Source of the DNA: Phycicoccus sp. CSK15P-2
GTDB lineage: Bacteria; Actinomycetota; Actinomycetes; Actinomycetales; Dermatophilaceae
Assembly (NCBI RefSeq): GCF_016888005.1
Contig: NZ_JAFDVE010000015.1
Location: 1-32,790 of the forward strand
DNA: 32,790 bases
Reading direction: 5' to 3'
Each line of letters begins with the position of its first letter. Position 1 is the first letter of the stretch. This document shows, one piece after another, positions 24,237-32,507 of the stretch. Made by a program: the position numbers and the translations under genes. The notes below the pieces were generated by a model, which was given only the letters and a program-made list of their open reading frames with translations, was not told the DNA's origin and made no database searches.

Positions 24237-27194
24237 TCAGCTGCAGCCGCTGGTGCTGCCGCAGCCTTCGCAGACGTAGCAGGAGCCGGCGGGGCGCATC
24301 TTCGTCCCGCAGGTCATGCACATCGGGGCGTCGGCGGCCTTGGAGTCGCCGAACGCGGCCAGGAGGTCGGCCGAGGAGTGGATCTCCGCAGACACCTCGC
24401 GGGCCGACGCGGCGCCCGAGCCGGACGCCGTCGTCGCCGCGGACTGCGCGTCCGCCGAGGCCGACTCCGCAGCAGCCGGAGCCGGGGCGGCAGCCTCGTC
24501 GGCGGCCTTCTTCGACGACGCACCGATCCCGGCCGACAGGCCCTCGATCTCGCCCTCGAGCTCCTCGTCGGACTCCTCCGCCACCGGCGCGGCGTACGAG
24601 CCGGTCTCGAGCTGGCGCGCCCGCTCCTCCGCGGTGTGGATGCCCATGAACGAGCGGGTGTCGAAGTCCATGTAGTCCAGCGCCAGCCGGCGGAACACGT
24701 AGTCCATGAGCGACTGCGCCATCCGCACGTCCGGGTCGTCGGTCATGCCGGCCGGCTCGAAGCGCATGTTCGTGAACTTCTCGACGAACGTCTCGAGCGG
24801 CACGCCGTACTGCAGCGCGACCGACGTGACGATCGAGAAGGCGTCCATGACACCCGCGAGCGTCGAGCCCTGCTTGCCGAACTTGAGGAACACCTCGCCG
24901 AGCCGGCCGTCGTCGTAGGTGCCGGCGGTGAGGTAGCCCTCGGCGCCACCGACGGTGAACGACGTCGTCTGCGACGTGCGCCGCTTCGGCAGCCGCTCAC
25001 GCGTCGGCCGGTAGACGACCTTCTCGACGATCTCGGCCTCTGCGGCCTTGACCGCATCGGCAGCCTTGTCCTTGGCCGTGGAGCCGCCGTCGGACAGCGG
25101 CTGGCCGACCTTGCAGTTGTCGCGGTAGACGGCCAGCGCCTTCAGGCCGAGCTTCCAGCCCTGGACGTAGACCTCCTCGATCTCCTCGACCGTCGCCGTC
25201 TCGGGCAGGTTGACCGTCTTGGAGATCGCACCGGAGAGGAACGGCTGGGTCGCCGCCATCATCCGCACGTGGCCCATCGGGGAGATGGCCCGCGCACCCA
25301 TCGCGGTGTCGAACACCTCGTAGTGCTCGGGCTTCAGGCCCGGCGCGTCGACGACGTGGCCCTTGTCCGCGATGTACTCGACGATCGCCTCGACCGTCTC
25401 CTCGGTGTAGCCGAGCTTGCGCAGCGCTCGCGGGATGGTGAGGTTGACGATCTGCATCGACCCGCCGCCGACGAGCTTCTTGAACTTGACCAGCGAGAAG
25501 TCCGGCTCGATGCCGGTGGTGTCGCAGTCCATCATGAAGCCGATGGTGCCGGTGGGGGCGAGCACCGACGCCTGGGCGTTGCGGTAGCCGTTCTTCTCCC
25601 CCGTCTTCACGACGTCGTCCCACGCCTTGGTGGCGACCCGGTGGATGTCCTTGTCCATCGTGTGCATCGTGCGGATGGCGTCGTTGGCCGCGGCGTGCTT
25701 GCGCATGACCCGCTGGTGCGCGTCGGCGTTGCGGGCGTACCCGGCGTACGGGCCCACGACCCCGGCGAGCTCGGCGGAGCGCTTGTAGGCGGCACCGGTG
25801 AGCAGCGAGGTGATGGACGCGGCGAGCGCCCGCCCGCCGTCGGAGTCGTACCCGTGGCCGGTGGCCATGAGCAGCGCGCCGAGGTTGGCGTAGCCGATGC
25901 CGAGCTGGCGGTAGTCGACCGTCGTGGCCCCGATCGCCTCGGTCGGGAAGTCGGCGAAGCAGATGGAGATGTCCATCGCCGTGATGACGAGCTCGGCGAC
26001 CTTCTGGAAGGTGACGGCGTCGAAGGTGTCGTCGTCACGCAGGAACTTCAGCAGGTTGAGCGAGGCGAGGTTGCACGAGGAGTTGTCGAGCGACATGTAC
26101 TCCGAGCACGGGTTGGACGCGGTGATCCGGCCGGTCTCGGGGTTGGTGTGCCAGTCGTTGATCGTGTCGTCGTACTGGATGCCCGGGTCGGCGCACTCCC
26201 ACGCGGCCTTGGCGATCTTGCCCATGAGCTCGCGGGCGTCGACGGACTCGATGACCGAGTGGTCCTTGCGCGAGGTGAGCCCGAACTCGGTGCCCTCCTC
26301 GACCGCGCGCATGAACTCGTCGGTGACGCGCACCGAGTTGTTCGCGTTCTGGTACTGGACCGAGGTGATGTCGGCCCCGCCGAGGTCCATGTCGAAGCCG
26401 GCGTCGCGCAGCGCGCGGATCTTGTCCTCCTCGCGCGCCTTGGTCTCGACGAACTCGACGATGTCGGGGTGGTCGACGTCGAGGACGACCATCTTCGCAG
26501 CGCGGCGGGTGGCGCCACCGGACTTGATGGTGCCCGCGGAGGCGTCCGCACCACGCATGAAGGACACCGGCCCGGAGGCGGTGCCGCCGGAGGACAGGAG
26601 CTCCTTGGACGAGCGGATGCGCGAGAGGTTGAGCCCCGCGCCCGAGCCGCCCTTGAAGATGAAGCCCTCCTCCTTGTACCAGTTGAGGATGGAGTCCATC
26701 GAGTCGTCGACCGAGAGGATGAAGCACGCGCTGACCTGCTGCGGGCTCTTGGTGCCGACGTTGAACCAGACCGGCGAGTTGAAGCTGAACACCTGGTGCA
26801 GCAGGGCGTACGTCAGCTCGTGCTCGAAGATCTCGGCGTCCTCGGGCGACGCGAAGTAGCCGTGGTCCTTGCCGGCCTTGACGTAGGTGAGGACGACGCG
26901 GTCGACGAGCTGCTTGAGGCCGCTCTCACGCTCCGGGGTGCCCACGGCGCCGCGGAAGTACTTCGTCGTGACGATGGTGGAGGCGTTGACGCTCCAGAAG
27001 TCGGGGAACTCGACGCCGCGCTGCTCGAAGATCGTCTCGCCGGTCTTCCAGTTCTGCTGGACGACGTCGCGGTTCTCCCAGGTCACCTCGTCGTACGGGT
27101 GCACGCCCGGGGTGGTGTAGATGCGCTCGATCCTCACCCCCTTGGCCTTGGCGGACTTGCGGGCACCTGCACGTGCTCCGGCGGTCTCGGTCAT
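24237..27194 (-). CDS. nrdJ: Vitamin B12-dependent (class II) ribonucleoside-diphosphate reductase
   Basis: Makes deoxyribonucleotides with an adenosylcobalamin-generated thiyl radical. ATG 27194 (MTETAGARAGARKSAKAKG) has GAGGGA upstream; the longer frame runs back into nrdR and is rejected. In 985 residues the ten-stranded barrel shows C157 (SACFILSVDDSMDSI), the active-site triad N361-C363-E365 (NPCSEYMSLD), NSSCNLASLNLLKFL, and CDTTGIEPDFSLVKFKKLVG. The C-terminal region has an Ala-rich linker and ends in a Cys-rich tail (CMTCGTKMRPAGSCYVCEGC), the usual redox or zinc tail of long actinobacterial NrdJ. It lies 53 bases downstream of nrdR and is surely cotranscribed with it. Confidence 0.97.
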   Translation of the reverse strand: MTETAGARAGARKSAKAKGVRIERIYTTPGVHPYDEVTWENRDVVQQNWKTGETIFEQRGVEFPDFWSVNASTIVTTKYFRGAVGTPERESGLKQLVDRVVLTYVKAGKDHGYFASPEDAEIFEHELTYALLHQVFSFNSPVWFNVGTKSPQQVSACFILSVDDSMDSILNWYKEEGFIFKGGSGAGLNLSRIRSSKELLSSGGTASGPVSFMRGADASAGTIKSGGATRRAAKMVVLDVDHPDIVEFVETKAREEDKIRALRDAGFDMDLGGADITSVQYQNANNSVRVTDEFMRAVEEGTEFGLTSRKDHSVIESVDARELMGKIAKAAWECADPGIQYDDTINDWHTNPETGRITASNPCSEYMSLDNSSCNLASLNLLKFLRDDDTFDAVTFQKVAELVITAMDISICFADFPTEAIGATTVDYRQLGIGYANLGALLMATGHGYDSDGGRALAASITSLLTGAAYKRSAELAGVVGPYAGYARNADAHQRVMRKHAAANDAIRTMHTMDKDIHRVATKAWDDVVKTGEKNGYRNAQASVLAPTGTIGFMMDCDTTGIEPDFSLVKFKKLVGGGSMQIVNLTIPRALRKLGYTEETVEAIVEYIADKGHVVDAPGLKPEHYEVFDTAMGARAISPMGHVRMMAATQPFLSGAISKTVNLPETATVEEIEEVYVQGWKLGLKALAVYRDNCKVGQPLSDGGSTAKDKAADAVKAAEAEIVEKVVYRPTRERLPKRRTSQTTSFTVGGAEGYLTAGTYDDGRLGEVFLKFGKQGSTLAGVMDAFSIVTSVALQYGVPLETFVEKFTNMRFEPAGMTDDPDVRMAQSLMDYVFRRLALDYMDFDTRSFMGIHTAEERARQLETGSYAAPVAEESDEELEGEIEGLSAGIGASSKKAADEAAAPAPAAAESASADAQSAATTASGSGAASAREVSAEIHSSADLLAAFGDSKAADAPMCMTCGTKMRPAGSCYVCEGCGSTSGCS

Positions 27195-27247
27195 GCCTGT
27201 TCCCTCTCTTCTGCCCCGGGTGGGGCGGTGGTGACCTACTGGTGTTT

Positions 27248-27745
27248 CTACTGCTGGGGTCCGACAGGCCCGGTGACCTGCGGTTCCTCGCCCGTGGCGG
27301 CGCCCTCGGCGCGCAGGAGCGTGATGGCCGACTCGAAGTCCTCGAGGGAGTCGAAGGCCTGGTAGACGCTCGCGAAGCGCAGGTACGCGACCTCGTCGAG
27401 CGTCCGCAGCGGCTCGAGGACGGCGAGGCCGACCTCGTGGGCGTCGATCTCGGCACTCCCCTGGGAGCGGATCGACTCCTCGACGCGCTGGGCGAGCAGG
27501 GCGAGGTCGTCCTCGGTGACCGGCCGGCCCTGGCAGGCCTTGCGGACGCCGACGAGCACTTTGGCCCGGCTGAACGGCTCGGTGGCGCCGGAACGCTTGA
27601 CGACGCTCAGGCTCGCGGTCTCGACGGTGGTGAACCGGCGGCCGCACTCCGGGCACTGGCGACGGCGCCGGATGGAGGCCCCGTCGTCGGTCGTGCGGGA
27701 GTCCATGACCCGGGAGTCGGTGTGCCGGCAGAACGGGCAGTGCAT
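27248..27745 (-). CDS. nrdR: Transcriptional repressor NrdR
   Basis: A 165-residue regulator of ribonucleotide reductase genes. ATG 27745 begins [17 protein letters not shown]. The zinc ribbon uses C3, C6, C31 and C34 ([12 protein letters not shown]). Residues ~46-136 are the ATP cone ([55 protein letters not shown]) that senses ATP/dATP. The C-terminal ~25 residues are a variable tail. It is the first gene of the nrdR-nrdJ unit, and a pair of NrdR-box-like sites lies 77-124 bases upstream, so it should repress itself and nrdJ when dATP is high. Confidence 0.97.
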   Translation of the reverse strand: MHCPFCRHTDSRVMDSRTTDDGASIRRRRQCPECGRRFTTVETASLSVVKRSGATEPFSRAKVLVGVRKACQGRPVTEDDLALLAQRVEESIRSQGSAEIDAHEVGLAVLEPLRTLDEVAYLRFASVYQAFDSLEDFESAITLLRAEGAATGEEPQVTGPVGPQQ

Positions 27746-27798
27746 GGCTCGCGACCTCTCTCCTGTGGACGGTGCGGTGGACTCTCGTGTGAACAACC

Positions 27799-27807
27799 TG
27801 TGGACAA
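27799..27807 (-). promoter_or_regulatory. DnaA-box match upstream of nrdR
   Basis: TGTGGACAA is a perfect reverse match to TTGTCCACA, the DnaA box form common in GC-rich actinobacteria. Near-matches TGTGGACGG (27764-27772) and TGTGGACGA (27830-27838) lie on either side in the same orientation, 35 and 31 bases away. A link between DnaA and ribonucleotide reductase transcription is established in E. coli (nrdAB); here it is inference. Confidence 0.4.
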
Positions 27808-27821
27808 CCGCTGTTTCCTGT

Positions 27822-27869
27822 TCACAAGATGTGGACGAACTACAACGGTGTAACCACTAGATGTAGTGG
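27822..27869. promoter_or_regulatory. Pair of NrdR-box-like sites
   Basis: CCACTAGATGTAGTGG (27854-27869) is a near-perfect palindrome of the NrdR-box type. TCACAAGATGTGGACG (27822-27837) agrees with it at 11 of 16 positions. Exactly 16 bases separate them, so the centres are 32 bases, three helix turns, apart. NrdR boxes are known to occur as pairs with a 15-16 base gap. The sites lie in the 421-base region (27746-28166) upstream of nrdR, which holds no gene that I can support. Confidence 0.7.
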
Positions 27870-27871
27870 CC

Positions 27872-27919
27872 ATCTTGCCTCGCGTGTGACCTGGAACGCA
27901 AGAAGGCGAGGCGCAAGAT
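27872..27919. repeat. Long imperfect inverted repeat beside the NrdR boxes
   Basis: ATCTTGCCTCGC (27872-27883) pairs with GCGAG (27906-27910) plus GCAAGAT (27913-27919), with a two-base bulge (GC, 27911-27912) and a 22-base loop. It starts three bases from the NrdR box. It could be an operator for the divergent membrane-protein gene, a leader structure, or a terminator. Nothing more can be decided. Confidence 0.4.
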
Positions 27920-28166
27920 CGTCCGTTCGGCTGTTTTCGCAGGTCAGAGGGGGTGCGGAGGGGGTCGGATGAGGCCTGCGACGGCGTGTCGCAACACCAT
28001 CTGTGGGGCCGATGTGACGGATGAGGCACCACATCTGGGCCCCAGGCGTGGAGGGAAGGCCGGACATCGTCTGTTGACACCGGATGCCGCCGACGGCCTG
28101 CGCGGCACACCACCGGTGTGTCACCGTGTCGCGGCGGCCGGCCGGGCCGCGGCGAGAGGACAGGAC

Positions 28167-28937
28167 ATGACGACCGACGGCGGAGCGGCACGCATCGGGC
28201 ACCCCGAGGGCCCCGGGCGCAGCTCTGCCCGGAGCACCGGGAGCACGTCGTCCGAGGCACCTGCCCGGGTCGAGGACGCCACGGCCGGGCAGCGCCCGGT
28301 GCACGTCGCCCGCGGACCGGTCGTGAACGTCGTCGTCCTCCTCGCCGGGACGGTCGCCGTCGGTAGCTGGGCCCTGCACGAGCCGGACACGGGGTGGCCC
28401 GTCGTCGTCGCCGTCGCCCTCGCCGCCGCGACCGGAGTCGCGTGGTGGCGGGCCCGACGGCCCCTGATGGTCTTCGGGGTGCAGGGCGTCTGGGTCCGCA
28501 GCGGCACCAGCCGACCGGACCGCGTGCATGCGTGGTCCGACGTCAGCGCCGTGCTCCGCGGCCCGTCCACGACCACCGACGACACGTCCACCGAGTCGTC
28601 CGGACCCGGCGGCCGCGCCTCGCTCGGCCGTCTCCTCACGGTCCAGCTGCGCGAGCCGCCGACCCCCGGCCCGCCCGACATCCTCGACACCCATCTGGGC
28701 TACGTCGAGCAGGCCCTCCCCGGGTCCGCCAGGGCTCTCCGCGACGCCTGGGCCCAGGCGAGCAGGCTCGACGGACGGCTCGTGCGGATCACCGCCGTGT
28801 TCCCGCTCGGACGCCTGCGCCGGCGGGTGCAGTCAGTCGCACCGCACGTCCACGTCGGGCGGGTCCCGTCCCTCGCCTCGGGCCTGGGCACGGCGGTGGT
28901 CGGGGAGGTCTGGCGCGCCTTCCGGTCACCGCGCTGA
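28167..28937 (+). CDS. Hypothetical membrane protein, 256 aa
   Basis: ATG 28167 has AGAGGACAGGAC just upstream; the frame is open further back but lacks a good start. A ~45-residue disordered N-terminus (GGAARIGHPEGPGRSSARST) leads into two adjacent membrane helices (VVNVVVLLAGTVAVGSWAL and WPVVVAVALAAATGVAWW). A cytoplasmic C-terminal domain follows (MVFGVQGVWVRSGTS, HLGYVEQALPGSARALRDAW). The helix pair followed by a strand-rich domain resembles small PH-like membrane proteins, but I cannot assign a family. Divergent from nrdR and convergent with the sigma factor gene. Confidence 0.75.
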   Translation: MTTDGGAARIGHPEGPGRSSARSTGSTSSEAPARVEDATAGQRPVHVARGPVVNVVVLLAGTVAVGSWALHEPDTGWPVVVAVALAAATGVAWWRARRPLMVFGVQGVWVRSGTSRPDRVHAWSDVSAVLRGPSTTTDDTSTESSGPGGRASLGRLLTVQLREPPTPGPPDILDTHLGYVEQALPGSARALRDAWAQASRLDGRLVRITAVFPLGRLRRRVQSVAPHVHVGRVPSLASGLGTAVVGEVWRAFRSPR

Positions 28938-28977
28938 GCCACGCGCCCGGCCCGTCCCCGGCGCAGAGGCCCGCCGT

Positions 28978-29928
28978 TCACCGTGCGAGCGGGACGGGGT
29001 GCTCCAGGCGGGTCAGCTTCTCCGGGTTGCGGACGACGTACAGCGCGCTCGCCACCCCGTCCGTGACGTCGAGGGTGATGACCGAGTCGTCGACGCCGTC
29101 CACCCGGACCAGCACGCCGGGGGCGCCGCCGACCCACATCCGGCGGTACTCGACCAGCACGTCGTCCGGGGTCACCCCCGCGATGAAGCGCAGCACCTTC
29201 TCCCGGCCCACGATCGGCCGCAGCGCCGCCTTCCGCAGCCCCCCGCCGTCCGTGACGAGCACGACGTCGGGCGCCAGGACGTCGACGAGCGCGGCGAGGT
29301 CGCCGGTCGCCGCCGCCGCGTGGAAGCGGGCGACGACGGCCTCGTGCTCGGCGCGGCCCACGTCCCGCCGCGGCCGGCGCGCCGCCACGTGCTCGCGCGC
29401 CCGGTGCGCCACCTGACGGACCGCCGCGGGCGTGCGCCCCACGGTCTCGGCGATCTCGTCGTGCGGGACGTCGAACACCTCGCGGAGGACGAACACGGCG
29501 CGCTCCAGGGGCGTGAGCGTCCGGAGGACGAGGAGCATCGCCGTCGAGACGCTGTCGGCGAGCGCGACGTCCTCCGCGACGTCCGGCACGGTCACGAGCG
29601 GCTCCGGCAGCCACGGCCCGACGTACGACTCCCGGCGGCGGGCCAGGGTGCGCAGCCGGTTGAGCGCCAGCCGTGCCACGACGCGCACGAGGTAGGCGCG
29701 CTCGTCCCGCACCTCGGCGGGGTCGACCCGCGACCAGCGCAGCCAGGCCTCCTGCACGACGTCCTCGGCGTCCGCCGCGACGTCGAGCAGCTCGTAGGCG
29801 ACGGTGAACAGCAGCGGCCGCAGGGCGTCGAAGGCCCGGGGGTCGGGCCCGTTCGCGGCGGACGGGCCCGGGTCGCGCCCGTCCGGCCCGGGCTCGTCCG
29901 GGTCCGAGCGCTCGCGCCCAGCCGTCAC
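28978..29928 (-). CDS. sigJ: ECF41-type sigma factor (SigJ-like)
   Basis: GTG 29928 overlaps the stop of the upstream gene by four bases. After a ~30-residue Asp/Gly/Pro-rich lead, region sigma-2 reads FDALRPLLFTVAYELLDVAA-DAEDVVQEAWLRW (32-65). Region sigma-4 reads LTPLERAVFVLREVFDVPHD-EIAETVGRTPAAVRQVAHRARE (138-179). A SnoaL/NTF2-like C-terminal domain follows (~195-316) with the two ECF41 hallmarks DGGG (227-230) and NPEKL (301-305). Linker WLPEPL (106-111) is also typical. In ECF41 the C-terminal domain controls sigma activity in place of a separate anti-sigma factor. Linkage to a carboxymuconolactone decarboxylase gene is characteristic of the group. 316 residues; looks complete. Confidence 0.93.
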   Translation of the reverse strand: MTAGRERSDPDEPGPDGRDPGPSAANGPDPRAFDALRPLLFTVAYELLDVAADAEDVVQEAWLRWSRVDPAEVRDERAYLVRVVARLALNRLRTLARRRESYVGPWLPEPLVTVPDVAEDVALADSVSTAMLLVLRTLTPLERAVFVLREVFDVPHDEIAETVGRTPAAVRQVAHRAREHVAARRPRRDVGRAEHEAVVARFHAAAATGDLAALVDVLAPDVVLVTDGGGLRKAALRPIVGREKVLRFIAGVTPDDVLVEYRRMWVGGAPGVLVRVDGVDDSVITLDVTDGVASALYVVRNPEKLTRLEHPVPLAR

Positions 29929-30500
29929 GTCGTCGAGGGTACGGCGAGCGGCAGGTCGCACGCAGCCGAGAACCCCTGCGACTCCAGCCCGGCGGCACAG
30001 TTGAACCGGGCACGCATGTTCTCCAGCGCCACGAGCTGGGTCAGCTCGACGACGGCCGGCACGCCGAGCGCGTCCTGCAGCCGGTGGCTCAGCGCGTCCT
30101 CGACGGTGGGCGGGGTGTCGCTCATCGCCTCGGCGTAGGCGAGGACGTCCCGCTCGAGCGGGCTGTAGACGTCCGACTCCCGCCAGCGCGGGATCTCGCT
30201 GACCTTCCGTTCGTCGAGGCCCTCGGTGTGCGCGATGAAGTAGCCGAAGTCCAGGCACCACGAGCAGCCGACGTACGCCGCCGTGGCCGCGACGGCGTAG
30301 GTCTGCAGGTGCGGGTCGAGCTCCTTCCAGCGCTGGACCTTCCGCTCGAGGGAGAGGACGGAGCGCAGCATCCGCGGATGGTGGGCCACGACGTAGATGC
30401 CGTCCGGGACCTGCCCCCAGAGGCGCCGGGAGACGACCTCGACGAGACGGACGGTGGGCCCGCGGCCGGCGCTGCGTGGGATGCGGAAGGTGCTGGGCAC
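29925..30500 (-). CDS. Carboxymuconolactone decarboxylase/AhpD-like family protein
   Basis: GTG 30500 is preceded by AGGAGA, so longer versions of this frame are rejected. The 191-residue protein has the AhpD-like alpha-helical fold with C79-x2-C82 (YVGCSWCLDFGYFIA) and nearby His, the redox or peroxidatic site of this family. Other matching parts are HPRMLRSVLSLERKVQRW, SPLERDVLAYAEAMSDTPP and VVELTQLVALENMRARFN. It is the usual partner and target of ECF41 sigma factors, and here the sigma gene starts within its stop codon. It may handle peroxide or an organic oxidant. A matching ECF41 promoter lies upstream. Confidence 0.9.
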   Translation of the reverse strand: MPSTFRIPRSAGRGPTVRLVEVVSRRLWGQVPDGIYVVAHHPRMLRSVLSLERKVQRWKELDPHLQTYAVAATAAYVGCSWCLDFGYFIAHTEGLDERKVSEIPRWRESDVYSPLERDVLAYAEAMSDTPPTVEDALSHRLQDALGVPAVVELTQLVALENMRARFNCAAGLESQGFSAACDLPLAVPSTT

Positions 30501-30550
30501 GATGTCTCCTGGGGTGCGTCGGGCGCCGCGGTACGGCCTCGTACCCTTCA

Positions 30551-30577
30551 GACACCGGCCACGGCCGCGGTGTGACA
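30551..30577 (-). promoter_or_regulatory. ECF41-type promoter of the CMD-sigJ operon
   Basis: On the minus strand TGTCACA (30577-30571) is followed by 16 bases and TGTC (30554-30551), about 50 bases upstream of GTG 30500. The published ECF41 pattern, as I recall it, is TGTCACA, 16 bases, CGTC; only one base differs. This implies that the sigma factor switches on its own operon. Confidence 0.7.
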
Positions 30578-30636
30578 TCCCGACACGAGGTCCCCGCGCG
30601 ACGGGCCGGTGTCGGAGGGCGGTGGTTGGCTGGGCC

Positions 30637-31215
30637 ATGGCCTTCGAGACGCACCCGGTGACGCCCGACCGCTTCGACGACTTCGCCGACGTCATCAACC
30701 CCAACCGGCGCGAGACCCACTGCTGGTGCCTCGCACACCGCTTGCGCGAGGGTGACATCGCCGAGCTCGGCGAGGGCAGCCGTGAGCAGGCCGCCAGGCG
30801 CCTCTGCGAGCGCGAGCACCCGCCGGGCGTCGTCGCGTACGACGACGGCGTGGCCGTCGGCTGGTGCAGCATCGGCCCACGCGGCGAGAACCCACGGCTC
30901 GTGCACAGCACGAAGATCCGCCCGGTCGACGACGTCCCGGTGTGGAGCATCATCTGCGTGGTCGTACGCAGCGGTCACCGCAAGCGGGGCGTCACGACCC
31001 CGCTCATCGAGGGGGCCGTCGCCTACGCCGCCGCGCACGGCGCCCCGACGGTCGAGGCCTACCCGGTCGATCCCAAGGACGGCCGGATGGACCTCACGAT
31101 GGCCTTCGTCGGCACCCGGCGGATGTTCGAGAAGGCCGGCTTCGAGGTCGTCGGCGAGACCGACGCGGTCGCCTCGAAGATGCCGCGGCTGGTCATGCGC
31201 CGGTCGCTCACGTGA
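30637..31215 (+). CDS. GNAT family N-acetyltransferase
   Basis: ATG 30637 gives 192 residues (MAFETHPVTPDRFDDFADVI). The N-terminal part holds HCWCLAHRLREGD, common in a GNAT subgroup with a Cys-rich start. The acetyl-CoA-binding core is WSIICVVVRSGHRKRGVTTP, with R/GHRKRG in place of the canonical Q/R-x-x-G-x-G/A loop, followed by LIEGAVAYAAAHG and VEAYPVDP. The substrate is unknown. The gene is divergent from the ECF41 operon and convergent with the next gene, ending 16 bases from its stop. The ribosome site is poor, and another start cannot be excluded. Confidence 0.88.
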   Translation: MAFETHPVTPDRFDDFADVINPNRRETHCWCLAHRLREGDIAELGEGSREQAARRLCEREHPPGVVAYDDGVAVGWCSIGPRGENPRLVHSTKIRPVDDVPVWSIICVVVRSGHRKRGVTTPLIEGAVAYAAAHGAPTVEAYPVDPKDGRMDLTMAFVGTRRMFEKAGFEVVGETDAVASKMPRLVMRRSLT

Positions 31216-31231
31216 GCGACCGGCGGCGGGA

Positions 31232-31888
31232 TCAGAGCTCGGGGCCGGACGCGCGCAGCTTGTCGACCTCGGACATCGCCTCGCGCAGGTCTCCCAGCCA
31301 GGAGTCCGCGTGGTCGCCGACCAACCGGACACACCACGCGAGGGCGTCACTGCGCGAGCGGGCCACGCCGGCGTCCACCAGGGTGTCGAGGACGCTGCGC
31401 TCGGGCTGCCGCAGCCGGGTCATCACCGGCACCGCGAGATGGGTGAACATCGTGCGGGTCTCGCCCACCCGGGCACCCCACGAGACGGTGCGCCCGTAGC
31501 GCGACTGCGCCTCGTCGGCAACGGCCATCCGCTGCTCCCGGGTGTCCGCCCGGAAGCGTGCGATGCGCCCGTCCGCCTCGGCCTGGTCCGTCGTGGGCTC
31601 GACCCCGGACAGTGCACCGACGACGGTGATCTCCTCGCGGTCCACGACGACGTCGACGTCGTCGAACCAGCCCTCGGGCAGGCGTCCGGCGAACCACGCG
31701 GCCGCGTCGTCGGCCGACGGCAGGTCACCCTGCTGCCAGCCACCCGGGCGGCCCGGGCCACGCCCACGTCCGCGGCCTCCGCCGGGGCCCGAGCGCCCAC
31801 CGCGGGGTCCGCGCGGACCGGGACCGAAGCGTCGGCCGCGCGACGGACCGTCGACCGGACGGGGGAAGGTGTCGTTGTGCTCTCTCAT
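31232..31888 (-). CDS. Gly/Arg-rich conserved protein with RHH-like C-terminus
   Basis: AAGGAG six bases before ATG 31888 fixes the start. In 218 residues the first ~55 are a disordered RG-rich tail (RGRRFGPGPRGPRGG, GGGRGRGRGPGRPGG) of a type that binds nucleic acid. A middle domain follows (DDAAAWFAGRLPEGWFDDVD, VVVDREEITVVGALSG, RFRADTREQRMAVADEAQ). The C-terminal block reads FTHLAVPVMTRLRQPERSVL-DTLVDAGVARSRSDALAWCVRLVG. The part LVDAGVARSRSDALAW looks like a ribbon-helix-helix or similar DNA-binding helix pair. I recognise this as a conserved actinobacterial family without assigned function. An unusually AT-rich palindromic stretch upstream suggests autoregulation. Confidence 0.8.
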   Translation of the reverse strand: MREHNDTFPRPVDGPSRGRRFGPGPRGPRGGRSGPGGGRGRGRGPGRPGGWQQGDLPSADDAAAWFAGRLPEGWFDDVDVVVDREEITVVGALSGVEPTTDQAEADGRIARFRADTREQRMAVADEAQSRYGRTVSWGARVGETRTMFTHLAVPVMTRLRQPERSVLDTLVDAGVARSRSDALAWCVRLVGDHADSWLGDLREAMSEVDKLRASGPEL

Positions 31889-31900
31889 GTCATGCTCCTT

Positions 31901-31927
31901 GCAGTCATTACTTGATTACATCATTGC
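31901..31927 (-). promoter_or_regulatory. AT-rich promoter/operator upstream of the Gly/Arg-rich gene
   Basis: This block is sharply AT-richer than its surroundings. On the plus strand it contains CATTACTTGATTACATCATT, with ATTAC repeated at 31907 and 31916, the small palindrome TGATTACATCA (31913-31923), and flanking TGCA-like ends. It lies 13 bases upstream of ATG 31888, so the promoter must be here. Which -10 is used is unclear. Confidence 0.45.
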
Positions 31928-32202
31928 ACAACACGTGGAGGTCACCCGATGTTCCCGGTGCGGCCGGAGCGACGGCGAGGGCAGGGGCTGGGGCGGGCTC
32001 GGCGGGGACGTCCGCCGGCATCACCCGTGAGGTGCGTCCGCACGGTGGGCCGGAAGGGAGCGGTCGCCGCGGAGCGCGTCACGCAGGCGTGAGGGGGGCG
32101 AGATGAGGCGCCCGCACCGGACGGAATGTCTCCTGGCTCCGGCACGGGCGCGACACCGCAGGCCGCACGCCGACGCCGGACGAGAGGAGGCGACGGGTGC
32201 GA

Positions 32203-32242
32203 CGTACGGCCCGGGGGCCCTCTGTTGCCCCCGGGGCGTACG
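32203..32242. repeat. Strong GC hairpin
   Basis: CGTACGGCCCGGGGGC (32203-32218) pairs with GCCCCCGGGGCGTACG (32227-32242) at 15 of 16 positions around loop CCTCTGTT. There is no T-run. It could be a terminator of a lost gene or part of a structured RNA. Confidence 0.5.
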
Positions 32243-32507
32243 CCTACTCGCCCGGGCTCAGGCTCTGATGCACGAGCGCTGCCGTGTAGGCGCCGTGCCA
32301 CCCGCCCGAGGCGGCGCTTCCGCGTGCACCGCACCCACACGACCACATCCACCGGCCCGAGCCGCCACAGTGGACGACCGGGTGATGACTGACGCGGTAG
32401 GAGCTCCGCCGACGAGAGCGCATGGGACGATCATCGGCGCCGCACACCGCCCACCGGGCAGCCGCGGCGGAGTCGCCGTCCGACCAGCGTCGCCTTGCGT
32501 CGTGTCG

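Noticed and set aside
23985-27365. 1126-codon plus-strand frame
   Set aside because: It is the antisense shadow of nrdJ; the repeated VDR, LGV and GRG runs are typical of mirrored GC-rich coding sequence.
31949-32092. 47-codon plus-strand frame with GGAGGT upstream
   Set aside because: The ribosome-site match is good, but the product is almost only Arg, Gly, Pro and Val and looks like chance in GC-rich DNA.
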